Positions 24,401-31,400 of a stretch of 64,000 nucleotides of DNA are shown piece by piece. The position numbers were made by a program, and so were the translations under genes. The stretch comes from Chryseobacterium sp. c4a. Its GTDB lineage: Bacteria > Bacteroidota > Bacteroidia > Flavobacteriales > Weeksellaceae. How positions within the stretch are numbered: position 1 is the first letter of the stretch; the number at the start of each line of letters is the position of its first letter. A model generated the notes under the pieces. That model was not told the DNA's origin, ran no database searches, and worked only from the letters and a program-made list of their open reading frames with translations. The stretch is taken from contig NZ_WXVU01000010.1 of NCBI RefSeq assembly GCF_009900745.1, forward strand, positions 74 through 64,073, given 5' to 3'.

Positions 24401-26992
24401 GTCGCCCTGCGACATCGGATTTGGAACGGTATATCCATTGGTTTTTCCTCCGTGATTTATGGAAGATGCACGAATTACGGCATATATGTTATCGTTGTCT
24501 TTAATTGCCTTGGATAGTGGCTTTAAGAGGATAGCGCCGACTCCTTCTCCTGGCACAAAGCCATTTCCTCCCTTTCCGAAACTCTTGCACTTGCCATCGC
24601 TGGATAACATCTGTTGCAAAGAAAAAAGCCTATAACTTGAAGGATGTAAGTACAGATTCACCCCTCCTGCAACCGCCATTTCACATTCCCCTTGTCGTAA
24701 GTGTTGGCAGGCTTCGTGAATGGCTGTTAGAGAGGATGAACACATCGTGTCAAAGGCTAAGCTTGGGCCTTTAAGATTGAAGAAGTAAGACACTCTATTG
24801 GCAACCGAACTGAAAGAGGTATGAGGAAAAAGCGGTATTCCTTTTTTCCAAAGCTCTGGGCCATATAGCTCAAATCCGGTTCTGGTAATCCCGGTAAATA
24901 TTCCTATCCGGTTATTAAAATCGGTTGATAATCGATGGCGCGTATAGCCTGCATCTTCAAATACTTCCCAACAGCTTTGCATAAAAAGTCGTTCTTGGGG
25001 ATCGATATTAACTGCTTCTTTGGGCGATATATTAAAAAACAGCGGATCAAACTCCGCAAAATTTTCTAAGAATGCTCCCCATTTACTATAGCTTTTCCCT
25101 TCTGTTAATGCTTCTTGCTTACTTTCACAATAGAAATTTTCTAAAGACCATCTCTCTGCTGGTATTTCGCTTACACAATCTTTGCCATTCTTAAGGTTAT
25201 CCCAAAATTCTTCGAGATTAGCCGCCATGGGGTAACGTCCTGACATGCCAATAATTGCAATTGGTTCGTTTACATCTGTTAATGAATTCGTGTTCGTACT
25301 TTCAAAAGACTTCTTTTTAAAGGTACGTTTGTTTTTACTTACTGAATGGCCCGATGCTTCTGTTTTAGTTGTTGCGATGGGGTTACCGTTTAATTTTTCT
25401 GTGGAATCATTGTTGTTAAATAACCTACGCAATTCTTCTTCCCTGTTTTCAACAAAATAATTCGACAGGGCTTCGATTGTTTGATATTCGAAAAAAATCG
25501 TGTTGCTTAGCTCTTCAAAAATCTCGTTAAATGCATTATTCAATTGTATGATTAAAATAGAATCGATCCCGTAGGTTTCCAATGGTTCAAAGGAATCTAT
25601 CGTATCGGCCGGAATTTTTAATGTCCTGCTAATCAGCTGCGTCAAAAATTCAACAGTTTTAGCTTGCAATAAATTCTGATTTGCTTGGCTCGATTTCTCT
25701 TCAGTTTCTAGCTGTTTTTTCGCTCTAGGTGCGCTAGGCGCTATCGGTTTAAGAGAAGACTGCTCTTTTTGCTTCACTATCCCATCGCTTTGTGCTAATA
25801 CAATTTGCTGCCCTAGTTCATGTGCGCTATGCGTTGGAAAGCTCACTTGCTCGAATCCTTCTATTTCCAATACATTCTTCCAGGTATCTGGAAAAAGCCC
25901 TGGCGAGCCGGGTATACGCAGTTCTCTATCTTGTGCCAGCCACCAACCTTCGAGTAGCCCAAAGGTTAAGTGGGTAAACAAGGTATTTTGACTAATTTCG
26001 TTCAGCAATATAACTCCATTGTGTCGCAAGATTGCTTTTACATTTTCTATTGATGTATTTATGTCTCTTGTGGCGTGCAATACATTTGCGGCAATAACTA
26101 AGTCAAAGTTATCAGCTTTAATTCCTTGCGCTAAAACCGGTTTTTCTACATCAAAAATTTTATAGGTTATGTAATCGTAATGAGTACTGTATTGCTGCTC
26201 TGCGAGCGAAAAAAATGCTCTCGAAAGATCGGTATAACAATATTCGCCTATATGTTTACGAAATGGCTCTAATTTTTTAAAAATAATATTGCTGGTACCC
26301 CCTGTACCTGCACCGACCTCAAAAATATTAATTTTGACTTCCGAATCTAGTTCAATCCGCTTTTCTACATACGCTACCACAAAATTGGCTAGCGCTTCAT
26401 TAAAATAATCGGCTACTTTATTGTTTTTGTAAATACCTTCTACTAGATTCATCGATGAATTGGGGAAAATTACTTCTGTAGCGCTTCGTTTACCGGTTAT
26501 TAAATCAGGAAGAGCCCATAATGTGCTCTCCACGAGGTTAATTTGCGCATTCATATTTGGATCTTGAATCCATTGCTTTTTTTTGTCAGCCCATCGCGAT
26601 AGTATCTGATCTTCGATTGGAATAGAGGCTTGATTAACAGAATAGGTGTACCCGGATCTAGTTAAATATTTACTTCTAACAAAAAGCTCTATCGTTTCAT
26701 TTAACCAGGGTGTATAAAAATCGTTGAAAGAAATCACCTCGGCCTTTAACTCAGCTAGCGTAAAGCTTTTTCGACTAAACATACCTGTTGAGCGCAACTG
26801 CAACCATAACATTTGAACCAATAACTTGTTCAGTTGTTTTGAATACGCCTGACCTTCTTCTTTCATATTTTCTACGTAAGACCTATCGAAAGGCAAGTAA
26901 TCATTTATCTCCTGAATAATACCGGGTATTTGTTCTGGATATACTGTTATTTTAGTATTTAAATTTATTCCAACGTTCGTACTCATATTCAT
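12473..26992 (-). CDS. Trans-AT polyketide synthase, terminal protein with thioesterase (4,839 aa)
   Basis: Last protein of the assembly line. Domains in order, with residues: C-methyltransferase (1-415, GAGTGG near 225), ACP (Ser near 478), KS (577-1010, Cys near 749), KR (1210-1670), ACP (Ser near 1737), KS (1827-2245, Cys near 1989), DH (2430-2700), KR (2780-3170), ACP-like domain without the attachment Ser (Gly3251), C-methyltransferase (3310-3670), ACP (Ser near 3743), KS (3844-4260, Cys near 3998), ACP (Ser near 4484), thioesterase (4530-4836; GYSLGG Ser near 4629, His in TPNHMM). There is no AT domain. It starts with MT-ACP, so it completes a module begun by the protein encoded upstream. 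The TE releases the product by hydrolysis or cyclisation; which one cannot be told. Confidence 0.93.
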   Translation of the reverse strand: MNMSTNVGINLNTKITVYPEQIPGIIQEINDYLPFDRSYVENMKEEGQAYSKQLNKLLVQMLWLQLRSTGMFSRKSFTLAELKAEVISFNDFYTPWLNETIELFVRSKYLTRSGYTYSVNQASIPIEDQILSRWADKKKQWIQDPNMNAQINLVESTLWALPDLITGKRSATEVIFPNSSMNLVEGIYKNNKVADYFNEALANFVVAYVEKRIELDSEVKINIFEVGAGTGGTSNIIFKKLEPFRKHIGEYCYTDLSRAFFSLAEQQYSTHYDYITYKIFDVEKPVLAQGIKADNFDLVIAANVLHATRDINTSIENVKAILRHNGVILLNEISQNTLFTHLTFGLLEGWWLAQDRELRIPGSPGLFPDTWKNVLEIEGFEQVSFPTHSAHELGQQIVLAQSDGIVKQKEQSSLKPIAPSAPRAKKQLETEEKSSQANQNLLQAKTVEFLTQLISRTLKIPADTIDSFEPLETYGIDSILIIQLNNAFNEIFEELSNTIFFEYQTIEALSNYFVENREEELRRLFNNNDSTEKLNGNPIATTKTEASGHSVSKNKRTFKKKSFESTNTNSLTDVNEPIAIIGMSGRYPMAANLEEFWDNLKNGKDCVSEIPAERWSLENFYCESKQEALTEGKSYSKWGAFLENFAEFDPLFFNISPKEAVNIDPQERLFMQSCWEVFEDAGYTRHRLSTDFNNRIGIFTGITRTGFELYGPELWKKGIPLFPHTSFSSVANRVSYFFNLKGPSLAFDTMCSSSLTAIHEACQHLRQGECEMAVAGGVNLYLHPSSYRLFSLQQMLSSDGKCKSFGKGGNGFVPGEGVGAILLKPLSKAIKDNDNIYAVIRASSINHGGKTNGYTVPNPMSQGDLIRETLDKASINARTVSYIEAHGTGTELGDPIEITGLSQAFEKDTLVKQFCAIGSLKSNIGHCEAAAGIAGLTKVVLQMKHKQLVPSLHTAELNPNINFEKTPFKVQQNLTSWLAPLEEINDESRELPRIAGVSSFGAGGANAHVILEEYDEEEQPSLTERSQTVVFVLSAKNKEALKKYAEEMLRAINQKGLNDSHLQRIMYTLLLRREAMEERLAIVLDNILELKEKLSTFVKDEKNIANLYSGRANRKKAADGEVAIKLNEYLFEGKLDDLAKFWCEGQDMDYEELYRDAIPRNISLPTYPFANEYYWLPNTNDEEKLPELFEAKNTVNQLIEAKVEEIEPLEVLSFTERWKEESLPNAKSAHLKTVLCFADNALSQELIANQFASCTAEDRPNLLFVSHHNLGTEIDTTNHIGIDRTLKQAYEKLFSDLEHLTQIDTIWYLWPQEERILRNQYSEIFLLFQAITTAKLKVDRLLIAGAYDSFEEYCYVSSWIGFERSIKQIVSRTKVKLVLQKAGSMSEWVEKFWKEQNFDTNQTIWYKENTRLVSVIEPTFLANQASSAIKQDGYYVITGGMGSLALVFADYLAKVYQANLILIGRSPLNEKNQTELEKLKRYETSVTYFQGDISNLNSMQELSAKLKLESIKINGILHMAGVPSHTALQNKNLADLQEVLSPKVRGTEVLNETFVNDELDFFCAFSSSSAILGDFGSCDYAVANRYQMDYATYQNEQHNKTKFIAINWPLWRSGGMHFESKHEESYLKLSGQAYLEIDQGIKVWEQLLMSDDLSQLIIVGQKNRVHQFLGIGQWSKPLINLEERTTYSEENRRLPIMKGWDLKECLHWELKEQINQLLGIERERINNDVNFIDFGFDSIVLTQFAQALSTMYTIDVSPSVFFEHTTIDDFASYLLNEYHDTLSKFYSEEKNKSDKKDELFSGSDTKPVENNQKDSVTNAENLYAAVDEPIAIIGMSGRFPNARNIHQMWEILEKGENAVTEIPIDRWDWRQYYSETKIEGKINSKWIGHIPGMREFDPLFFEISPLEAQYMDPRQRLLLQEACGALEDAGYGEKQLKENKIGLFVGAEEGEYQLVTSGRGSITSNHTAMLSARIAYFLNLNGPNLTINTACSSGLVAAHQACQSLISGECDTAMAAGVNLILTPMAYLQMTEAGMLSTNGKCATFDADANGIVPGEAVVVLVLKRLSKALKDGDPVHAVIKGSGINYDGKTNGITAPSGAAQVNLLQNIYDRYQINPQDIKHVAAHGTGTKLGDPIEVNALRQAFKKYTSATAYCALTSSKTNFGHTFAASGLVNLVGLVKGLQQNKIPASLNCKTENEFINLDNSHFYVNKITTPWPEGVNKKRMGALSSFGMSGTNAHMVVENYDLFKSSKKRTKPFYLLLLSAKTENALLERVQDMIQYLQSSDAKDADLMEISYTLQAGRQHFSHRCAIVIQDVENAISAWKHVGKKDKLPNVFQRICAPDFVEQVSINKYAHHLMQEIALNDVEASTYKEGLFALAELYCQGYEFSWAELYGTQPSRIHLPTYPFEREEYWASADDLPTISPSKKGSSLLHPLLQQNTSTLEGICFASTFNGNEPFLSDHKVQQGAVLPGVAYLEMARTAIEYAVKGDEDENQKELAIKLNNVVWVRPWLVGVSAPEIRTKLFLNYEDQIDFEMITDEKEAIVHCQGTASLLENLEERYITIPEVKEQCAQTILSGKQCYDVFEEMEVSYGVSHRLIEQVYVGNNQLLVELSLPESLKGQLNEYTLHPGILDAALQGVVGFLLASVDISLPQNRAILKPKVPFALRELVIHHKCSSKMFAFVRYCEGTDQKQNVQKFDVDICDENGKVCVQFKEFATRSLENELGATSAGSKLNSLSILDNSGKVYLKPVWDTFTGEEVNYIKESKVLVVSIDEVDRKAIQKYYPEAQFIQISSENTVTEMVDKFSEFKVEEIIYWSTTELLNCEVATSEEQINPVITCFRFIKALLQHGYDTQPLAWTIFTNRAQAVLDDEQADPAQAAIHGLIGSMAKEYTNWKIRLVDVENILECPLEQVFKLPYETQGNAYLYRNQQWLSSQLVSYRPSGSVPNLLKMKGVYVIIGGAGGIGEIVSKFLITTYHAQVIWIGRRQLDDEIQNKIDTLGKLGTKPIYLAADATNEKLLQEAYKKIKKQFSAINAVIHSAIDLCDQRLAKMDEATFRAGLTAKADVSINIAKIFKNEHLDFALFFSSMTSFTKAAGQSNYAAGCTFKDSYAQQLLKQWTCPVKVINWGYWGSVGIVASEQYKERMAMAGFASIEPEDGIEAIKVLLAEPVNQLAFIKINRPIGTMGLKTDEAITSYLPLTETGGSQSPNRVPLTGKLKAAIANFLAVSIDDIDESTTWSEYGLDGSKQIEFEEYLHKQFDTVDKPFNLIEYTSLGCLTAYLSPSNSMEEKEATVFIDRDTIASIETNLVPPAMEMDELLGRLLFAVLKENDFLNRNEDAVDDRYSHWMEHSINLLVERNYLSPTGKELEEIESSSKIWNDWDSKKKAWLSNPNLKAQVILVETTLKALSGIMKGERLATDVMFPESSMKMVEGVYRDNLVADYFNEILANQLLLLIEAKMAKDPRVKIRILEIGAGTGGTSILVFDKLKKYQNNIEEYCYTDISKAFLLYAEKTFEAGPSYIKYRLFDVEKPIASQGIAANSYDFVIATNVLHATKNIRQSLRNAKAVLHCKGQLLLNELGSNTLFSHLTFGLLEGWWRYEDNELRISGSPILSSKMWSLAMKNEGFYDIEFPALVAQQLGQQIVLAKSDGIIRQKVVDSQFVNGEGVSLVKEVVKSPVAIAQNTGINTNIPAGAVRPYELREKGILYFKELFFRVLKIPIHRIDAVTSFESYGIDSIMVIQLNNALEEVFENVSSTLFFEYQTIEQLTDYFIETQRDNLAKIVNLQPEQKSTNLPNLAVNIDNARYKTVSLSRGLNFSREKETKTLNEEKHRPADRDSIAIIGVQGKYAQADNLMQFWNNLKSGKNCITEIPEDRWDWKKYFSNEKGEWGTHYTKWGGFIKDIDKFDPLFFRIAPTEVARMDPQERLFLEIAYTAVQDAGYTPQELNAKKKVGVFVGVMNGNYPSGTSFHSIANRVSYVLDFQGPSLAVDTACSSSLTAIHLAIESLRGGSCEVAIAGGVNLIVDPVHYSRLCAMGMLSVDDKCKAFSNDADGFVDGEGVGAVVLKPLSKAILDKDHIYGVIKGSAINAGGKTNGYTVPNPNAQASAISDALERAGVKPEQLSYVETHGTGTVLGDPIEMAGLSKAFARATTEKQFCAIGSVKSNIGHCESAAGIAGLTKILLQMKHKQLVPSLNIAELNTKINFGQTPFSVQQELSEWNVQKFDGNTQEKILPRIAGISSFGAGGSNAHLIIEEYPIKNTPINTLEQNIVVLSAKTKESLKAYAHQLLIYLDEEMPSDDMLPSIAFTLQVGREVMTERMAFIADSIEELTIKLKGYLEGLLEEIYEGSADNIGETISLFSTDEELQQTLLEWLKRKKYNKFLDLWVRGLAFDWWKIYTQETPQRISLPTYSFSKARYWLAPLETTPDLGSFIQESETKAHGMLVENKVINLTARLLGLQEDVVSLSISLSEYGMDSILFMQLVQRLQAHISPAITVRHLEKCNTLNDIVEAVKNIEPILPAQSPQAEVNFVPKAWPQFPELVLLNEGKHGRPVFWFHAGAGGVEIYQDLARYSSRPFYGIQARGYMTERAPLNGIQAMAAYYSQIIKAIQPNGPYDLGGYSLGGLTAYEVTRQLQEMGDKVESVVMLDTLIGPELKNATFNKKDALLQTVNMQIFTSLQSDPEKLSNELIHCEELNKRHSPANLLKQLISIANKRGYIRDNVKGTQWIDKTIQVQEAFEASSYVVKPLLRPEELTCYYFRNQSGLFLGELRPYFSIDPNKTYFDHGLYWQEWEQLFVNFQLYELDTPNHMMILTDLKSLGTIKHFFGTIYG
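15625..21530 (-). other. Module 10: KS-DH-KR-ACP-like-MT-ACP
   Basis: The KS has NTACSSG, AHGTGT and KTNFGH. The DH keeps catalytic His (near 2464) and Asp (near 2638), but the Gly of HxxxGxxxxP is Gln. The KR belongs to the SNYAAGC type with Ser and Tyr intact. The predicted product is an alpha-methyl alkene. Confidence 0.75.
21655..25285 (-). other. Module 9: KS-KR-ACP
   Basis: The KS is intact (DTMCSS, EAHGTGT, KSNIGH). The KR has FSSSSAILGD and DYAVANRY, and lacks the Asp that marks B-type ketoreductases, so an A-type alcohol is predicted. The ACP carries GFDS. Confidence 0.75.
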
Positions 26993-29900
26993 TGTTTAAT
27001 ATCTAGTAATTGTATTTATTAAATTGTTGCAAACACTCTGTTCTATTTCTGTATATAATTGAAAAGAATAGTCCTATTTTTCGTTAAGGAAATTCCCCAA
27101 TTGTAAAGGTTGATTGGGAAATAAAACATCGCAGCTGACAGACCGCTTAATTCTCGTAATTGAGGGACGGTTCGTATTGGTTAAAAGATTGGTTAGAGAA
27201 AATGTATTCTTTTATTCTTTCCTAAGTGCCAGAATTGGCAGGAGAAATTACTTTTATCAGTGCCAGTTGATTTAGGGGCGACATTATTAGGGTATCTAAA
27301 GCGGCCATTGCTTCATTCGGTTCAATGGTACCTATTCCTGATCTTGCCAATCGGGTTTTAAATGCTTCGGGCACCACTCCCCCAACACCTATATTGCCCC
27401 AGTAGCCCCAATTCATCACTTTAACCGGGCATGTCCATTCATTTGCCAGCTTAATGGCAAACGAATCTTTAAATGTACAACCTGCTGCGTAACTGCTTTG
27501 ACCCAAAGCTTTGCCAAATGAACCTATAGATGAAAAGAAGAGCACAAAATCGAGCTTTTCCTTGCCAAATACTTGTGCAATATGTACGCTTATATCGACA
27601 TTTGCCGATAAACCTTCGCTGAAAAGATCCTCTTCCATTTTGGCTAAACTTCGGTCTAAGGAACCAACTGCAGAATGTATTACCCCGTTAATCGTTTCGT
27701 ATTGAGCTTTTATTTTTTCATACGCTTTCTGAAGCGCATCGATATTTGTGGCATCGGCTGATATATAAATTGGAGCTTTCCCATGAACGCTCAAATTTTC
27801 GCATTTTTGCCTTATCTGTTCGTCTTCTTGTCGTCGTCCTATCCAAATCACTTGCGCTTGAAAATGTTTAATTAAGTAGCTAGTCCAGACTTCGCCCAGC
27901 CCACCAGCACCGCCAATTACCACGTATACTCCATTGGTTTTATACCTGTTTTCGGACTGGCTTTGTGGCTCAATGGGTATTAGATTAGGCTGATACCATT
28001 GCTTATGTCGATATACCCATGCATCGCCCATTGCATTAACCGGTAAGGTAAATAGATTTCCAGGAGGTAATTCTGTGGTTTTTGCCAAATCAATTAGCCT
28101 AATTTTCCAATTGGGATATTCTTTAGCCAGCGAACCGATTAACCCATGGAGAGAAGCATGTGCCGGATTAAGCTCTTCATTTTTTAACAACGCATAAGCC
28201 TTAGCTGTCAAAATTGTCCAACCCAGCTCCGATGTTCCATAATTTAAGGCTAAAAGTGCCTTAATCATCCTGAAGAAGCTCATTACGATACGCTTTTGCG
28301 TCTTTATAATGGAGTCTTGTGCTGTCAAATCTTGATAATTCTCTGGGGTTAACCATACAATATGATCAATTTTCTCGATCTTTTTTAATTCAGCTAACAT
28401 TTCATCCATCTCGGCATCCACTCTGATATTTAAGGTTTTGGCCAAAGGGTATTGCGCTTTAACTACTCCTTGGATTTCATCAGCTCCACCAACAATTAAC
28501 ACCTGTTTATCTTCTTCGGGATACAGTGTTCCTTCTGAAATTCTACTCTTTTCTAACATGGGCTTTAGTAGCCTAGGCTCTCCGCTCAAGGGGCTAGGTT
28601 CCTCGATTGTAGTAACCGAGGAATGTCCGGCATCCAATTTTGCACCCTCGTTGTTATTCAATGAACGAGATGAAAAGCCATGCATGCTTACACACAGCAG
28701 CCCCTCGCTTGTACAAATTTCAATATCTAACTTCTGTACTTTATCTTCTATTTTGCTATTCTTTGAAAATTTTACAGTCGCCCACATTTCTTCGCTACAG
28801 CTACCATGTATTTTCATTTTATCCATTCCAAATAGCAAAGCTCCTGTTCTGGTTGAGCTAAGCGATTCGTTCAGTGTAAATGCTAGGGAAGCGTGTACAG
28901 CTGCATCTACCATACAAGGATGCAGCGCAAATTCATTGATTGATTCCTTTAAAAACGAGGGGAGTTTTAATTTTACCAGCAGTTGATTTTCTCCTTTATA
29001 TACACGCTCTATAGCTTGGTAAGCAGGACCATACTTTACTCCTAAATTCTGATATGCTGTATAACAAGTCGCTCCATCAATGCTTGACTTATTGCAAATC
29101 GTCTTTAACTGCTCAAGGTCTAGTATAACCGGAGCTTCCGGCTCGTAAATGGTTACTTTTCCTTGTACATGAAGTACTTTATCGGCTTCATTATTGCCCG
29201 TAATTTCAAAGCTAACAACATCGTCCTCATTTTCTGATAGTTCTAAATAAGTTTCTCGTCCTCCTTCTTCAATCACAAGTGGTCTAAGCCAGGATACATT
29301 TGAAAAACAAACAAGTGGAGACTCGTCTTTCTCTAAGCTAAACGCTTGATTTAATCCTGCTAGTACCATCTCCAAGTACGCTACGCCGGGCAATATGATT
29401 GTGTCATTGACCACATGGTCTGCTAGAAAAAACTCTTTTCCTGTAAAGGAAGAAGTAAATTTAACCGAATAAAAATCTGAAATGTTCGTATGAAGCAAGG
29501 GATGAAGCTCCAAAGATTGGCTACCCTTCTCTTTTACATCCTCTATTTTATGATAAAGGGTGTTTTCAGGCTTCCAATAGCGCTCTGTTGCAAAGGAATA
29601 GCCTGGCAAACTCATCTTGTATGGACGTTCGTTCCTATAGAGACTTTCCCAATCAACCCATGCTCCCTTCAGCCACATTTTTAATACTTTCTCGTACTCT
29701 TTTTGTCCAATCCATTTAACGATTAAATCATTTAATTCCTCTTTATCCAATAAGGTTTCCATTTCCTTTCTGAATTGAACATGTCCCGTATATACTTGAT
29801 TTGCGGCTTTATCGTCCTTACAAAATGCCACTAATTGCACTTCTAATTCTGAGAGGGTTTTAGCCAATATTCCTAAGCGTTCCTCCATTTCTTCTCGACC

Positions 29901-31400
29901 CGTTTGCAAGGTGTACGCCATAGAAACTAGCTCATCCTCCTTAATTAATCCTGCTTTAATGGCCAGCAACAGTTTTTCTACATTTTTTTTCAACTGCTTT
30001 GTATTTTTTGCCGACAAAACAATTAAAACCGGCTCAGTTGCCAAGTCGCTCCTTTCGTTTACAGGAGGAATATATTCTTCGATAATTACATGCCCATTAG
30101 AACCTCCTGCTCCAAAAGCGGATAATCCTGCTCTTCTGGGAAGGATTTGTGCCGTTCCATTTTTTTCTGTCCTGGTAGATTTCCAGTCCTCCAATTCCTG
30201 TTGTACATGAAAAGGTGTTTGACTAAAATCTATGTTCGGATTTGCTATTTTAGAATGAAGAGAGGGTACTAATTGTTTATGTTTAAGTTGAAGCAGCACT
30301 TTGGTCAATCCGGCTATACCGGCCGCACTTTCGCAATGGCCTATATTTGTTTTTACCGAACCAATGGAACAATATTGATAATCTGTAGTATACTCTTTAA
30401 GTATCATGGTAAGGGCAGCAATCTCGATTGGGTCGCCTAATGAGGTACCTGTTCCATGTGCTTCGATATAATTAATGGTTCTAGGGTCTATCCCCGATCT
30501 TTCGATCGCTTTCTTTATTACCGCTGCCTGTGCTTTCGGATTAGGCACCGTATATCCATTCGTTTTTCCTCCGTGATTAATTGCTGTGGCTTTTATCACG
30601 CCGTATATCTGATCTTTGTCTGCTATTGCCTGTGAAAGTGGCTTTAACAATACCGCACCTACTCCTTCTCCGGGAACATATCCGTCACCATCTTTACCAA
30701 AGGTTTCACAACGCCCTTTGCTTGAGGCAAATCTGGCTTGACCGAGAATAAAATATTTGTTGGGATGAATGGATACATTTACACCTCCCGCAATTGCCAG
30801 TTGGCAATCGCCTTGGCGAATACTTTGGCAAGCCAAGTGTAATGCCGTTAGAGAAGACGAACACATGGTATCAATGGTTAAGCTCGGTCCGGTGAAATTG
30901 CAGAAATACGATATTCTATTTGCTATGGATGATGCATTTCCCGGTAACACCAACGGACGACCTTGAAGCGTTTCTGAAATGCCGTATAATTGATATTCGC
31001 TGTACATGGAAGCTGCAAAAACCCCGACGTTTCCATTGTACTTTTTTGAGATTGACTGGCGTGTGTACCCTGCATCTTCGAGAGTATGGTAGACGCATTG
31101 CATAAATAATCGTTCTTGAGGATCCATCATTTCTGCTTCTATAGGAACGATGTTAAAAAATAAAGGATCAAATTCATCTACAGATTCGATAAATCCCCCC
31201 CATTTAGCATACGTTTTATTCTTTGCCTCTTTATCCTTGTCATAATACAAACTATGATTCCAACGATTTATGGGTACTTCGGTAATGCTGTCTTTTCCTT
31301 CTTTTAGGTTCTGCCAAAACAGATCTGTGTTTTCGGCGCCCGGATATTTTCCGGCAAGCCCTATTACCGCTATATCTTCTTCTGAATTGCCATTATTTTC
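25435..31400 (-). other. Module 8: KS-DH-KR on one protein, MT-ACP on the next
   Basis: This module is split. The KS (Cys near residue 3427 of the 4,641-aa protein), DH (HVVNDTIILP, Gly replaced by Asp) and KR are on the upstream protein. The C-methyltransferase and ACP are residues 1-520 of the 4,839-aa protein. The domain order matches module 10 apart from the missing ACP-like domain. The predicted product is an alpha-methyl alkene. Confidence 0.7.
26993..27221 (-). other. Intergenic gap between the two large PKS genes
   Basis: A 229-bp spacer on the transcribed strand with stops in all frames I read. It has a small CCCAAT / ATTGGG hairpin near 27,080-27,116. It falls exactly where an ACP-like domain sits between KR and MT in the two comparable modules. 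I see no surviving ACP motif in it. Confidence 0.5.

Noticed and set aside
28438..28986. Plus-strand open frame of 182 aa within the PKS region
   Set aside because: Antisense shadow of DH-coding sequence in the 4,641-aa PKS; composition mirrors the sense frame.
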